Assembly: GCA_013205565.1 (NCBI GenBank)
Contig: JABMMM010000091.1
Coordinates: 20,496 to 84,495, forward strand
Length of the DNA stretch: 64,000 bases
Direction: 5' to 3'
Origin: Alcaligenaceae bacterium
Lineage (GTDB): Bacteria > Pseudomonadota > Gammaproteobacteria > Burkholderiales > Burkholderiaceae_B
Shown: piece by piece, positions 9,790-18,792 of the stretch
Layout of the letters: every line of letters starts with the position of its first letter
Position numbering within the stretch: the stretch's first letter is position 1
Made by a program: the position numbers and the translations under genes
The notes under the pieces: model-generated
The model's database searches: none
Seen by the model: only the letters and a program-made list of their open reading frames with translations
Told to the model about the DNA's origin: nothing

Positions 9790-9793
9790 CTCC
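9790..9793 (-). promoter_or_regulatory. Ribosome binding site deciding the wssG start
   Basis: GGAG on the minus strand, 8 bases before ATG 9781. It supports the internal start over the longer open frame that overlaps the upstream SGNH gene. Confidence 0.6.
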
Positions 9794-9848
9794 ATAAGCG
9801 AGCAGACTTCGGGTACCACGTAAACCAACGACTGCGTGTGTCATTTCT

Positions 9849-10493
9849 TCAATCCTTGAACCAAGGCAAAGCGGCAAGTGCTTTGGTGATATTTGCGCTC
9901 CAGGCTTGATAGCCTGCTAAATTGAAATGCTGCCCATCAACCGTGGCCCACTGCCCCGGTTTTGAAAATTTCAACGAATCAATAAATACACAAGGCGCGA
10001 CGTTTTTTTCTAAAAACCCGGCCATAAATTCAACGCGTTTATCATTCTTAAAATACTTACCGCCAGGCGTTCCCCAGGCAGGCCCCACCCAGACACAAGG
10101 CGTCTGCGTGGCGGCGATTTCTTTGGTCAGCCCAGTAATCCCTTGCCAGGCCCAGGCTCTGGGAAACGTCTCATTGTCATACGATGCCATCGTATCGCCC
10201 AAGATAATCACCACAAGGCTTGGCTTGTCTTTAGCGATCAACTCTTTGATCGGGCTCGTCGTGGCTGCACGACCTTTAAAAACGGTTTCGCCTTTAAAGC
10301 GATCGGCGCCACACGGGACCTCGACGGTCTTGAGCCAATCACTCGCCGTAGCGCCACAGGCGCCAAGCGCATGGACAGTCGCACCTTGCTTAGTCAAGTC
10401 TTCGTACAGTGGATTCATGAGATACCCTGGCAATGAGAGGTGGCTCTCACCCAGTACCAGAAGTGCGATTCCAGCAAGTGTTCCTGCGGCCAT
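9849..10493 (-). CDS. wssF: SGNH-hydrolase-like protein, second tandem copy (WssF-like)
   Basis: 214 residues, a single SGNH/GDSL-type domain. Block I is GESHLS (Glu where the neighbour and most family members have Asp), block III is LGDTM, and the C-terminal Asp/His pair is in DGQHFNLAGY. The first hydrophobic stretch is the strand that carries the nucleophile, so there is no clear separate signal peptide and export is uncertain. It is a paralogue of the gene immediately upstream, sharing blocks such as WVGPAWGT, IDSLKFSK and DGQHF. By position it matches WssF of the P. fluorescens acetylated-cellulose operon; an acetyl-transfer or deacetylation role on cellulose is an inference. Confidence 0.78.
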   Translation of the reverse strand: MAAGTLAGIALLVLGESHLSLPGYLMNPLYEDLTKQGATVHALGACGATASDWLKTVEVPCGADRFKGETVFKGRAATTSPIKELIAKDKPSLVVIILGDTMASYDNETFPRAWAWQGITGLTKEIAATQTPCVWVGPAWGTPGGKYFKNDKRVEFMAGFLEKNVAPCVFIDSLKFSKPGQWATVDGQHFNLAGYQAWSANITKALAALPWFKD

Positions 10494-10504
10494 CGGTGTT
10501 TCCT

Positions 10505-11164
10505 TTATTTGCTAGTCGCTAAGTTTTTAACGACAGTCGACGCGAGAACGTTTTTCACAATTTCACTGCCCCACAAGTCGTAACCGGCTGCAGTGAAATG
10601 CTGTCCGTCTGACGTCGGCCATTGACCTTGTTTAGAAAACTTCAATGAATCGATGTACTCACAAGGGGCAACCGTGCTGGCCAGCATCGTCGACATTTGC
10701 TGCACACGTGCAAAGTTTTTACCGAATGAGCCGCCTTCTGTGCCCCAGGCTGGCCCCACCCACATACAAGACGCGCCGGTCTTGGCGATCTCTTTAGTCA
10801 ACGCGGTGACCTGCTGCCAAATCCATACCTTTGGAAAATCTTGCTTATAGCCAGCCATGGTGTCCCCCATGACCACAATGACAAGCTTGGCCTTGTCAGC
10901 TGCAACAAGATCTTTAATCGGTATTGTTTTAGCTTCTTTCCCAACCGTGGTCGGGGCAGCCTTTCCGATCCGCTCTGCGCCGCAGGTCGCAGGCACCGCA
11001 CGTACCCAATCGCCCGCGGGCACCCCGCAAGCAGCCAACGAGTGCACCTGAGCACCCTGTTGCATCAAGCCGTCATGCAAAGATTTAATCAGGTAGGTAG
11101 GCATTGAGAGATGACTGTCGCCAATCACCAATACTGTCAAACCCGCCAACAACGCTGAAGACAT
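10505..11164 (-). CDS. wssF: SGNH-hydrolase-like protein, first tandem copy (WssF-like)
   Basis: 219 residues. It has canonical block I GDSHLS, block III MGDTM and the Asp/His pair in DGQHFTAAGY. It is the likely parent of the adjacent second copy, from which it is separated by 11 bases. It sits directly after bcsC, the same place as wssF in wss operons, so it probably takes part in cellulose acetylation. As with its paralogue, the N-terminal hydrophobic segment coincides with the first strand of the fold, so the cellular location cannot be decided from sequence. The two copies may have different roles, since one keeps GDS and the other has GES. Confidence 0.8.
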   Translation of the reverse strand: MSSALLAGLTVLVIGDSHLSMPTYLIKSLHDGLMQQGAQVHSLAACGVPAGDWVRAVPATCGAERIGKAAPTTVGKEAKTIPIKDLVAADKAKLVIVVMGDTMAGYKQDFPKVWIWQQVTALTKEIAKTGASCMWVGPAWGTEGGSFGKNFARVQQMSTMLASTVAPCEYIDSLKFSKQGQWPTSDGQHFTAAGYDLWGSEIVKNVLASTVVKNLATSK

Positions 11165-11184
11165 AAAAACACTCTGAGATAAAG

Positions 11185-14100
11185 TTATAAACCGTAAGGT
11201 GAAACGTACGCGCTCATTGGCATCAGTACGGGCCCAGTTCTTGGATAGAAACTAAAGCGTAAATACATGCCCGCACCCCATTGGCGATAGTTGCTTGAGT
11301 TATCAAGCTGGACAAGACCGCCCAAGAACGCGTAACGATTGAGTTGGTACTCGCCAGCAGCTGATAAGTTGTATGCCACGCCTGATTGACTTTGCGCCTC
11401 GTAGGTCGCGGTGCCCGTGCCCCCGCCACCCAGAGCCAAGACTCTTGCCATGGCCGCGTTAGCGGCCGCCTGTAAGTCGCCATTATTTGGGAAGTAATCT
11501 GACGCACCTTGCGAAAACTTTTGTGCACCCAAGGCACCGGAGATTCTGTATGAAAAATCACCCGACCGCTGTGCCCAGCTAATCGGCAAGGTCACCGCAT
11601 AATATTGCTGAGGACTAAAGTAGCCGCCTTGCCCATAGGTGTAGTTGCTTAAGTTTTTGTTGTAAAACATACTCGCCGCATTGACACCCACGGTCAGATT
11701 TTCATCGTTCGTTTTAACGAGATTCCAATACATCCCAAGGCTGGCATCCGCACGAGTATTCGCGGCCACATTGTGACCGTTGAGCGAATACAAACCAGCC
11801 GTGCCGGTCACACCGTAGCCACCAAGGTCTTTTGAAAGCTGCACACGCGCGCCGGTTGCCATCACGGCGCCCCACGTCTGGCCTGTCACGCTATCTCGTG
11901 TTCCGGCAAACGACAATACGCTATCAACCACTGGACGACTTGACGCGCTGATACTGTAGTACCAAGTGTTTTCTTGATCCAACATTCCGTCAAACTTCAC
12001 GCCACCTGTCACGTTGCTATATTGAAAGCCAACGGGTGTCACACCTATATCTGCGGTGAAGCCAAGCGTCTTGTAACCGAGTGCCCAACCCACCCCTCGG
12101 CCCGTTTGCTCGTTTGGATAGCCAGTGAGTCCCGCGAGCTGATCGAAGGCGGCGTTCGGGCCACCGCCAAAGGTGCTGCGTGAATAAAAATCGGTCCCGA
12201 TTGCCCCTGCGTTTAAAGACACCGAGGTTGCACTCAAACTCAATTTGCCATCGCCTACTGGCAGGCGCATTTCAACCGGTATTTCAACATCACTGAGCTT
12301 GCCGCCACCCGACGTCCCATTACGATTTCGAACTTGTAGTCCGATAAACAATTCAGGTGCGCGCTCTTGTTTGATCAGATCCAATTCGGTCGCCATCGTC
12401 ATTGGGGTACCGCTCATGTTGTCTGCTAATAACTCCGGATCCCCAGTCGGCCCACTGCCACGCACACTAAACACGTTGGGTGATTGCCCGCCTGGCGTAT
12501 TGGGCCGTCCCGACAGCAAGGCGCCCGCTGCCACACGGCTGGGCGAACCGGTTGAAACGTCTGAAGGGCTTGCCGGTGCAGGCAAACCCTGCAAGGCAAT
12601 CGCGCGTTCAAACAATTCTTCAGCCTTTGCGATTCGACCTTGTGCGCGATACATTCGGGCAGCCGCTGCCGTCACCTCGACATCGTCTGGTGCCAACTCA
12701 AGCGCTTTGGCCAGCGAGGCTGCTGCCAAACCGTTTTCTTTTACCTGCGTCGCAATTTGCGCGGCGCTTAACTGCAACTCAACGCTATCAGGCGTTTTAG
12801 CCACGAGGTCTTTAAAGACATCGAGTGCCTTGCCTTTTTCACCAGCCGCTGCAAACAGACGCGCTTGCGCCGAATTCACTTGAATATCGCTCGGGCGTTG
12901 TGCTAATAAAGGCACGAGTCTGCTACTGGCTTCAGTCAGATCGCCACGTTCACGCAACAAGTCTGCCTGACGAATCGAGTAGGTAAACAACAGGTCATCG
13001 AAGCTACGCTTTTCGTCGCCTGATAACTTACGGGTGCTGATCGCTGTCAGGATCTTGGCGCACTCGGCGTCTTGATTGGTACGCAATAACAGTGACGCGT
13101 ATTGCAACTGCAGTTCGGCATTGGGCTGCTTTGAACCCGACATCGCCAGTTTCAAAAGATCCAAGCCTTTGGCCGACTCTCCAATATCAACATAGGCAGA
13201 GGCTAGCGCCCCTGTCAATTCGACTGTCTTCGTCAGGCTCGCTTGATTGTTCGTCAAGACAGCCAGAGCTTCAACTTGCCTGTCTTGCTGCGCCAAATTC
13301 GTCGCGCGATTCAACTCGCTGTAAGCCTGCACGCGCGTCTGTAAGGCAGTCATGTCAGGCGAACGCTCTTTGGCCGGAATCCGATCGAGCAAGGCAGCGG
13401 CGCCCGCCCAATCACGTCGCTGCGTGGCAAGCAATGCACCGGCAAACAGCACGCTTACGTCGGTTTGCTTGCCCACTGACAAGCTATCAAACATGGCACG
13501 CGCTTTGGCCGTTTGACCTTGTTTCAAATACGTTTGTGCCAACTCAAGCCGAATCCAAGGGTTCTCTCGATCGTTTTGCATTGCCGACTCGAGCTCTGCC
13601 ACAGCTTGGGCAGAATCGCCGCGCCGCAAAGCCGCGCGTGATAAACCCGTTGAGTACGAAGCCTTTAAGCGATTCATCTGTGCAGCGCCACCGACTTGCT
13701 CGGGCGTCACGCCTTGCAGCAGTTGTTGCGCAGCGGCGAGCTTATTGTTCAGTGCCAGCACACTAATCAAACCACTTAAGGCAAGAGCGTCTTTTTTGTT
13801 CTGCGCCAAAATCGCACGATAGGTTTTTTCAGCAGCATCATATTCTGCGGCTTCAACCTGCAACCCAGCCAACGCTAATTGCGCACCACTTTGCTTAGGG
13901 TCTAGTCTGGCAGCTTGCTGATACAGAGTCCGTGCACGAGTTGTGTCGCCATCGCGCTGCGCTGAACTCGCCTGTTCGACTAACTGAAGGTAGCGCACGT
14001 TACCCAGCGCCGAGCCCCAGGTTTGGCCACCCGGTTGCGCAACCGCGCGTCCAAGTAGCTGTTGGGCCTCATCAAGCTTGTTCTGCTGCAGACGAACAAT

Positions 14101-15039
14101 ACCAAGCCCACCCAAGGCATCAGCATCGTTCGGGCTCTCTCTTAAGCGCTTCGAAAACTCAGCCTCGGCCACAGCGCGGTCACCACGCTCAAGCGCGGTA
14201 AAGCCAGCTGTGACTACAGGGCTTGCGGCCGCGCCGGTTGCGACTTCAACACGCGTAGTCGCCTCATCACGCATTTTTCGAATTTCGGCATCATCGGGAT
14301 ATTTCTTTAGGTACGCATCATAAAGAGGCACATCCACCGAGCGTGGCTGCTCAAGCCATACAAGTGACTTACGCCAAAATTCATTTGCCTCGCTTTGTAC
14401 ACTTGGTATGGTCGACAAACGCGCCAGCTGCTCAATTGCCGTGATGCGCGTTTCGCCAGTGCGAGCCAATAACTTGGCCATCGCTAAAGCAATTTGAGGA
14501 TCTTCAGGCGACTCTTTTACCAGCCGTTCTAGACCGCGTCTTGAGGGCTCAAAGCCGTCAGTCGAATACCCTAAAAAGTTGTAATACTCGAGCGCGATAT
14601 CACCAACGGGCTCTTTGCCTGCGAATATCTTTTTATAAATGGCTACGGCCTGATCAGCCTTGCCGCTCTCTTGCAGTAATCTGGCTTCGTAAAGCAATTT
14701 TTCATTGGCGGGCGCGCGCAGACTTAAGTCTTGCTGCAACATCGTGACATAGCGTCCCGAAGTATCCACTTGTTTGATTTTTTCTACATAGGCCTGCGCA
14801 GCTTCAAGTCGGTTCGAATCGAGCTCAACCATTGCCAAGCCATAAAGCGCACGTGCATCGGAGGGGTTGATAATCAACAGCTTCTTCCAAGCCTCGGCGG
14901 CACGCTCGCCATTGCCTTTCGACTTCCAGTACAACGCCTGTTCAAGCAACACCTTTTGCGCAGCATTCTGCGCAAAACCTGCCTGCGGGGCAAAGGCAAG
15001 TAAAAGACCTAAAGTTAACGTGCTGCGGCGTAAGAACAT
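11185..15039 (-). CDS. bcsC: Cellulose synthase outer-membrane export protein BcsC
   Basis: 1284 residues from the chosen ATG. A signal peptide (MFLRRSTLTLGLLLAFAPQA, cleavage near GFA-Q) is followed by about 800 residues of TPR repeats that form the periplasmic scaffold, then a C-terminal BCSC outer-membrane barrel of about 340 residues ending in aromatic-rich strands (MYLRFSFYP). It guides cellulose through the periplasm and outer membrane. Another in-frame ATG lies at 15051; I prefer 15039 because GGGA precedes it and the signal peptide then begins at the N-terminus. Both starts overlap the 3' end of bcsZ, suggesting coupled translation. Confidence 0.93.
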   Translation of the reverse strand: MFLRRSTLTLGLLLAFAPQAGFAQNAAQKVLLEQALYWKSKGNGERAAEAWKKLLIINPSDARALYGLAMVELDSNRLEAAQAYVEKIKQVDTSGRYVTMLQQDLSLRAPANEKLLYEARLLQESGKADQAVAIYKKIFAGKEPVGDIALEYYNFLGYSTDGFEPSRRGLERLVKESPEDPQIALAMAKLLARTGETRITAIEQLARLSTIPSVQSEANEFWRKSLVWLEQPRSVDVPLYDAYLKKYPDDAEIRKMRDEATTRVEVATGAAASPVVTAGFTALERGDRAVAEAEFSKRLRESPNDADALGGLGIVRLQQNKLDEAQQLLGRAVAQPGGQTWGSALGNVRYLQLVEQASSAQRDGDTTRARTLYQQAARLDPKQSGAQLALAGLQVEAAEYDAAEKTYRAILAQNKKDALALSGLISVLALNNKLAAAQQLLQGVTPEQVGGAAQMNRLKASYSTGLSRAALRRGDSAQAVAELESAMQNDRENPWIRLELAQTYLKQGQTAKARAMFDSLSVGKQTDVSVLFAGALLATQRRDWAGAAALLDRIPAKERSPDMTALQTRVQAYSELNRATNLAQQDRQVEALAVLTNNQASLTKTVELTGALASAYVDIGESAKGLDLLKLAMSGSKQPNAELQLQYASLLLRTNQDAECAKILTAISTRKLSGDEKRSFDDLLFTYSIRQADLLRERGDLTEASSRLVPLLAQRPSDIQVNSAQARLFAAAGEKGKALDVFKDLVAKTPDSVELQLSAAQIATQVKENGLAAASLAKALELAPDDVEVTAAAARMYRAQGRIAKAEELFERAIALQGLPAPASPSDVSTGSPSRVAAGALLSGRPNTPGGQSPNVFSVRGSGPTGDPELLADNMSGTPMTMATELDLIKQERAPELFIGLQVRNRNGTSGGGKLSDVEIPVEMRLPVGDGKLSLSATSVSLNAGAIGTDFYSRSTFGGGPNAAFDQLAGLTGYPNEQTGRGVGWALGYKTLGFTADIGVTPVGFQYSNVTGGVKFDGMLDQENTWYYSISASSRPVVDSVLSFAGTRDSVTGQTWGAVMATGARVQLSKDLGGYGVTGTAGLYSLNGHNVAANTRADASLGMYWNLVKTNDENLTVGVNAASMFYNKNLSNYTYGQGGYFSPQQYYAVTLPISWAQRSGDFSYRISGALGAQKFSQGASDYFPNNGDLQAAANAAMARVLALGGGGTGTATYEAQSQSGVAYNLSAAGEYQLNRYAFLGGLVQLDNSSNYRQWGAGMYLRFSFYPRTGPVLMPMSAYVSPYGL

Positions 15040-16304
15040 GATTTTTCCCATTTAAATTTTGCTTGTCCGTTCTTTAAGAACTGGTACCGGCCCTCTGTCC
15101 ACCCAAAGGCAAACAGGCTCAATGCGTAATCGTAATAAGGTGGCCGCACCGGAAACATCATTCGGTCGCTTGCGCTGGCGACTTGCAGTCGGCGCGCGCG
15201 TTGCGCTTGTTCTTCAAAAAGCTGGGTGGCGCCCAAAGCTTTCAAATAGGGCAGCACCGCCGCTGAAAACCCAAAAGGCGCTTGCCCCGAAACCACCCCC
15301 GTTGTCACCAACACATACTCGGGAGGTTGTCTGTTGGCGCGGATGTAAGCCAACATGCCTGGTATTGTTTTGAGCACCTCAGCCGCTAACGGATCATCTT
15401 TGGCAGTCATCCCTGCCCAAAGGTACACGCGGATCGCATCGTAGCTACCTTTGTCAGCGCCCAGCTCATCGATTGCAAAGCGCGCACGCCCCTCTGGGGG
15501 ACGCTGATAACTCACCCAGTCCGCGGCAAAGCCTTTAGGACTTGTCGCACTCAATAACCGTGGCGTGTTCTGCGCAATAGCTGTCCAGGGCCCGCCAGGC
15601 CTGTGTTCTGCTAGGCGTCGCAACAGAGGGATAGGCAAATAGCTTGGATTCAAACGCCAGATATCATCCGGTTCGACAAAACTCACTCGGCCAGAGGACA
15701 GCATTTTGCCAAACTCCGGCAAATCAAGAATCAAATACTTTTCAATCGTCGCCAACACCTTGTTACCTTCAGCGGTGTAATCGGGCCGCTGCCAAAGCCG
15801 TCCCGCCTCGAGCAACAGGTAAGCAATCCAGACATCCGAGTCTGACGCCGAGTGCCCATCTAACACCTTCCAGCTGCCGTCTTCGGCCTGACCCCAAAGC
15901 CAAGCGGGCAACCGCGTGTCCAAATCGTTTGCGAACATATTGCGCACAGTCCAACGCCAAATTTTTTCAAAATTAGCCTGGTCGTTGGCAATCAGCGCAA
16001 AAAACATGGCATACGACTGCCCTTCAGAGACACTATCGGCCTTTGGCGGGAACGAGTAAATCACGCGGCCATCTGTCGTCACGAAAAACTTCAAGAACTC
16101 GGCCCACAACGCCCAGTCCTGCGTCGTGCAACGCATACGTGCGGCCTCAGTTTGTGTCTTAGGCGTGGTCGCAGAGGCGGGCGTCGGCACGTCGACGGCA
16201 CCCGCTAACGTACACCCGGTTAACCATAAGCTCAAGCCGAGCGCTCGCCACTGACGTGCCAGACTAACAACACCTGCAACCAGCACTTTAGGTTCGACTG
16301 CCAC
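15015..16304 (-). CDS. bcsZ: Periplasmic endo-beta-1,4-glucanase BcsZ, predicted lipoprotein
   Basis: 429 residues, glycoside hydrolase family 8. The catalytic acid is the Glu in SEGQSYAM (about E94); the SASDSDVWIAY motif further on is also conserved in the family. BcsZ trims or edits nascent cellulose and is found in nearly all bcs operons. The N-terminus has a hydrophobic stretch ending LWLTGC, which fits a lipobox (Cys about 31), so this copy is probably a lipoprotein rather than a soluble periplasmic enzyme. It overlaps the end of bcsB by 17 bases and the start of bcsC. Confidence 0.92.
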   Translation of the reverse strand: MAVEPKVLVAGVVSLARQWRALGLSLWLTGCTLAGAVDVPTPASATTPKTQTEAARMRCTTQDWALWAEFLKFFVTTDGRVIYSFPPKADSVSEGQSYAMFFALIANDQANFEKIWRWTVRNMFANDLDTRLPAWLWGQAEDGSWKVLDGHSASDSDVWIAYLLLEAGRLWQRPDYTAEGNKVLATIEKYLILDLPEFGKMLSSGRVSFVEPDDIWRLNPSYLPIPLLRRLAEHRPGGPWTAIAQNTPRLLSATSPKGFAADWVSYQRPPEGRARFAIDELGADKGSYDAIRVYLWAGMTAKDDPLAAEVLKTIPGMLAYIRANRQPPEYVLVTTGVVSGQAPFGFSAAVLPYLKALGATQLFEEQAQRARRLQVASASDRMMFPVRPPYYDYALSLFAFGWTEGRYQFLKNGQAKFKWEKSCSYAAAR

Positions 16305-18792
16305 GTTTCACACCATCGGCAACAGCTAAACGACGTTTGGCCAATGAACGCAAAAACACGAAGGCTACGATCGCCAACAACAGTGCAGCGATTAAGGCTG
16401 TCAACGAAAACAGGCTCAGACTTCTTGACAGCGTCCACTGCGTTTGCTCAAACCAACCAAGACGGCCGATGTGATACGACTGCTCGGCAACAAGCGACTC
16501 AATTTTTTGGGCACGCACCAAAGCAAGACTGCCTTCAAGCTGTTTGTCGTAACCCTCACCACCGATCAAGGCACTGATACCATCGCGTAGCCCTTGCGCC
16601 TCGACACCCCAAACCAAGACGGCGCTTCGACCGCCTTTAAGCGGCGACTCGAAGCCGGCGAACAAAGCGCCATCAGCGACGCTACTAAAAGTCAGCTCTG
16701 AGCGCGCTTGGCGCAGGTTGGCAGCGGAATCCGGACTGACGAACTGACGTGCCTCGTACATCAGATCCGAGAGGCTCAGGCGCTTGGCGCCCCCTAAACT
16801 GCCAGGCAATGCACTCGCCCACTGCTTGAGCAGGGGTTGATTCGACCCCGAGGCAATCAACAGTAAGTCTTTATCGGCGACGGTCGCGATCCGCTCGGCC
16901 TGGGTCACAGTGATCGCCGTGCCGGGATAACCCGTCGATTCACCCAACCGACCCAGCAATTCGAGGTAGGTCGAATACTCTTGCAAGCTTGGACTGTCGG
17001 GTAACACCACCGCGGTTTGCGACAGATCCGCTAGACGCGTAAATGGAAACCCGAGCGTGTGAAACGCGCGCAAATCCGGCATCGCCATAAAATGCGAAAA
17101 ACCCGAAATATCAAGTGTCGAACTTGGCTCGATCGCACCGCGCATGTTGTCAACAATGATGTCACCACACTCGCCCGTCTTGATAAAATCGTACTGATAG
17201 CGTAACTGCAACTGCGATCTTGGATACAAGGCCGTCAGCGGAACGGTTAGTTTTCCGGCCATCGATTGTGTCTCGTCGGCTTGCAGTTTTTCAAGCGCCG
17301 TGCCCTCGCCCCAAACACGTGAGCGCACTTTACCGTACAGGCTATCATCAAGCGTCAAGCGCTCGAGCGGAAACAAAATAAATGACTTCAGTAACTGATC
17401 ATTCAAACTGATCGTCAGTGAAGAGTTTTTGGATGTTGGCTGAGGTGTGTAGCGATATTTCAAATCAATCGGCACGCCTGCAGTCTTTGCGCTGTACAAA
17501 TCGGGTGGAACGCGAACGTTCAGTCTTATCGCGCCTGGGTCGTAACCCGTCACGTTGAGAGTCTGGGCCGAACTCAATTCACCAAATTTCACCGCACGAT
17601 CCGAAGGCAACCAGTTGGGGGCGTCATAAGGCCTGCGAGCCGCAAGATCGGTTAGGCCTGTGATGGCAGCAGTTTGCCCAGACAACACCGAGCCCCCTAG
17701 GGCCAAGGCGCTTGCCGCCTTTTTGAGCTCAGTACTATCGCGTCCCATCACCAGCAACAGCTTACCAAAGGGATCCGTTGGGTTGGTCACAACAGAAATC
17801 GTGGGACCCGAGATTGCAGCGATCTGAACACCGGACAGCGCAGGCCTGGCGTTTGCCACTAAAACAACAGCATTACCTTTTGCTGGCAACGTGTTTAAGG
17901 TCACCGGGAATCTCGCTCCGCGACCACTGGCTAACGCACCAAACCAAGACGATAGTGTGCCGCTTGCCTCAAGCATCGCGTTATCCAGCGCACCCACAAA
18001 GACAAATGGCAAACTCAACGAACGCGCATCGCGCTGGTCCATAAAAGGCAGTGGCAACAACGACAAGTCGTTAGGCAACGCGATGGCCTGCGTCACAAGT
18101 TCAAGCGTGCTTTTATTGCTGACAGTTGCCCATAAGCCGTTATTGGTGGGATCTTCGCACTGCAACGTCGTGCGACCGATCAGCTGTAGCGTCAATTGGT
18201 TGTAGTCTGAAATCAGACGCACCGGCAGTTCAAGCGTACGCTCGAGGTTTTTTCCGCTGTCTGCCCGATCGATCGGCAGGCTTGCCGCGACATCGCCATT
18301 GATCAAGACGTTTAATTGCGAGCCGTCGTTTAACAACGCAGGGGAGAAGCCATAGCTCAAGGTCAGCGTGGCTTTTGAAATCACTTCATCGGCCCGTACA
18401 TTAAACCGAACACCATCGCGCCCATCTGCACCCCGGAGTGCTAACGCACTATTTGCACCCAATTGCCTCAAAGTCTGCTTAATCGTTCGGGTCCCCTCAT
18501 CCGAATTGACCGCTGCCGAAGATTCACGCGGTGTCACTGCCGCTGGTATCAATGGCGCCGAAACGGCTGGCGCAGGCACGACCGGACGTGACGTCACAGG
18601 CGCAGGAATCGACACAGACGGGCTAGCCGTCTGCGCAACGGCTTGCGCTCCCAGGCCACAGGCGACAGACACCCCGAGCAGCGACACACACAGTCGCAAA
18701 AGCTTAAGGGTGTTCAACTCAAACCCTTTGACAGAACAAATCTCTTTCATTACCGACTCTTGTGAAGGGTGCTTAAGTGCAATAGGATTCAT
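16288..18792 (-). CDS. bcsB: Cellulose synthase periplasmic subunit BcsB
   Basis: 834 residues. N-terminal signal/hydrophobic segment (about 30-53), an Ala/Pro/Val-rich low-complexity spacer (about 55-95), a large periplasmic region with repeated carbohydrate-binding and flavodoxin-like folds, and a C-terminal membrane anchor (about 790-815, LTALIAALLLAIVAFVF). BcsB pairs with BcsA through this anchor and guides the emerging glucan. The start ATG at 18792 shares one base with the bcsA stop (TAATG), the usual sign of coupled 1:1 synthesis. No c-di-GMP-binding motif is visible; binding is in the BcsA PilZ domain. Confidence 0.92.
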   Translation of the reverse strand: MNPIALKHPSQESVMKEICSVKGFELNTLKLLRLCVSLLGVSVACGLGAQAVAQTASPSVSIPAPVTSRPVVPAPAVSAPLIPAAVTPRESSAAVNSDEGTRTIKQTLRQLGANSALALRGADGRDGVRFNVRADEVISKATLTLSYGFSPALLNDGSQLNVLINGDVAASLPIDRADSGKNLERTLELPVRLISDYNQLTLQLIGRTTLQCEDPTNNGLWATVSNKSTLELVTQAIALPNDLSLLPLPFMDQRDARSLSLPFVFVGALDNAMLEASGTLSSWFGALASGRGARFPVTLNTLPAKGNAVVLVANARPALSGVQIAAISGPTISVVTNPTDPFGKLLLVMGRDSTELKKAASALALGGSVLSGQTAAITGLTDLAARRPYDAPNWLPSDRAVKFGELSSAQTLNVTGYDPGAIRLNVRVPPDLYSAKTAGVPIDLKYRYTPQPTSKNSSLTISLNDQLLKSFILFPLERLTLDDSLYGKVRSRVWGEGTALEKLQADETQSMAGKLTVPLTALYPRSQLQLRYQYDFIKTGECGDIIVDNMRGAIEPSSTLDISGFSHFMAMPDLRAFHTLGFPFTRLADLSQTAVVLPDSPSLQEYSTYLELLGRLGESTGYPGTAITVTQAERIATVADKDLLLIASGSNQPLLKQWASALPGSLGGAKRLSLSDLMYEARQFVSPDSAANLRQARSELTFSSVADGALFAGFESPLKGGRSAVLVWGVEAQGLRDGISALIGGEGYDKQLEGSLALVRAQKIESLVAEQSYHIGRLGWFEQTQWTLSRSLSLFSLTALIAALLLAIVAFVFLRSLAKRRLAVADGVKRGSRT

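Noticed and set aside
12245..12883. 212-codon plus-strand frame inside bcsC
   Set aside because: Antisense shadow of a high-GC, Ala-rich TPR gene; no recognisable domain or ribosome binding site.
13092..13766. 224-codon plus-strand frame inside bcsC
   Set aside because: Antisense shadow with Arg/Gln/His-rich composition typical of a reversed coding frame.
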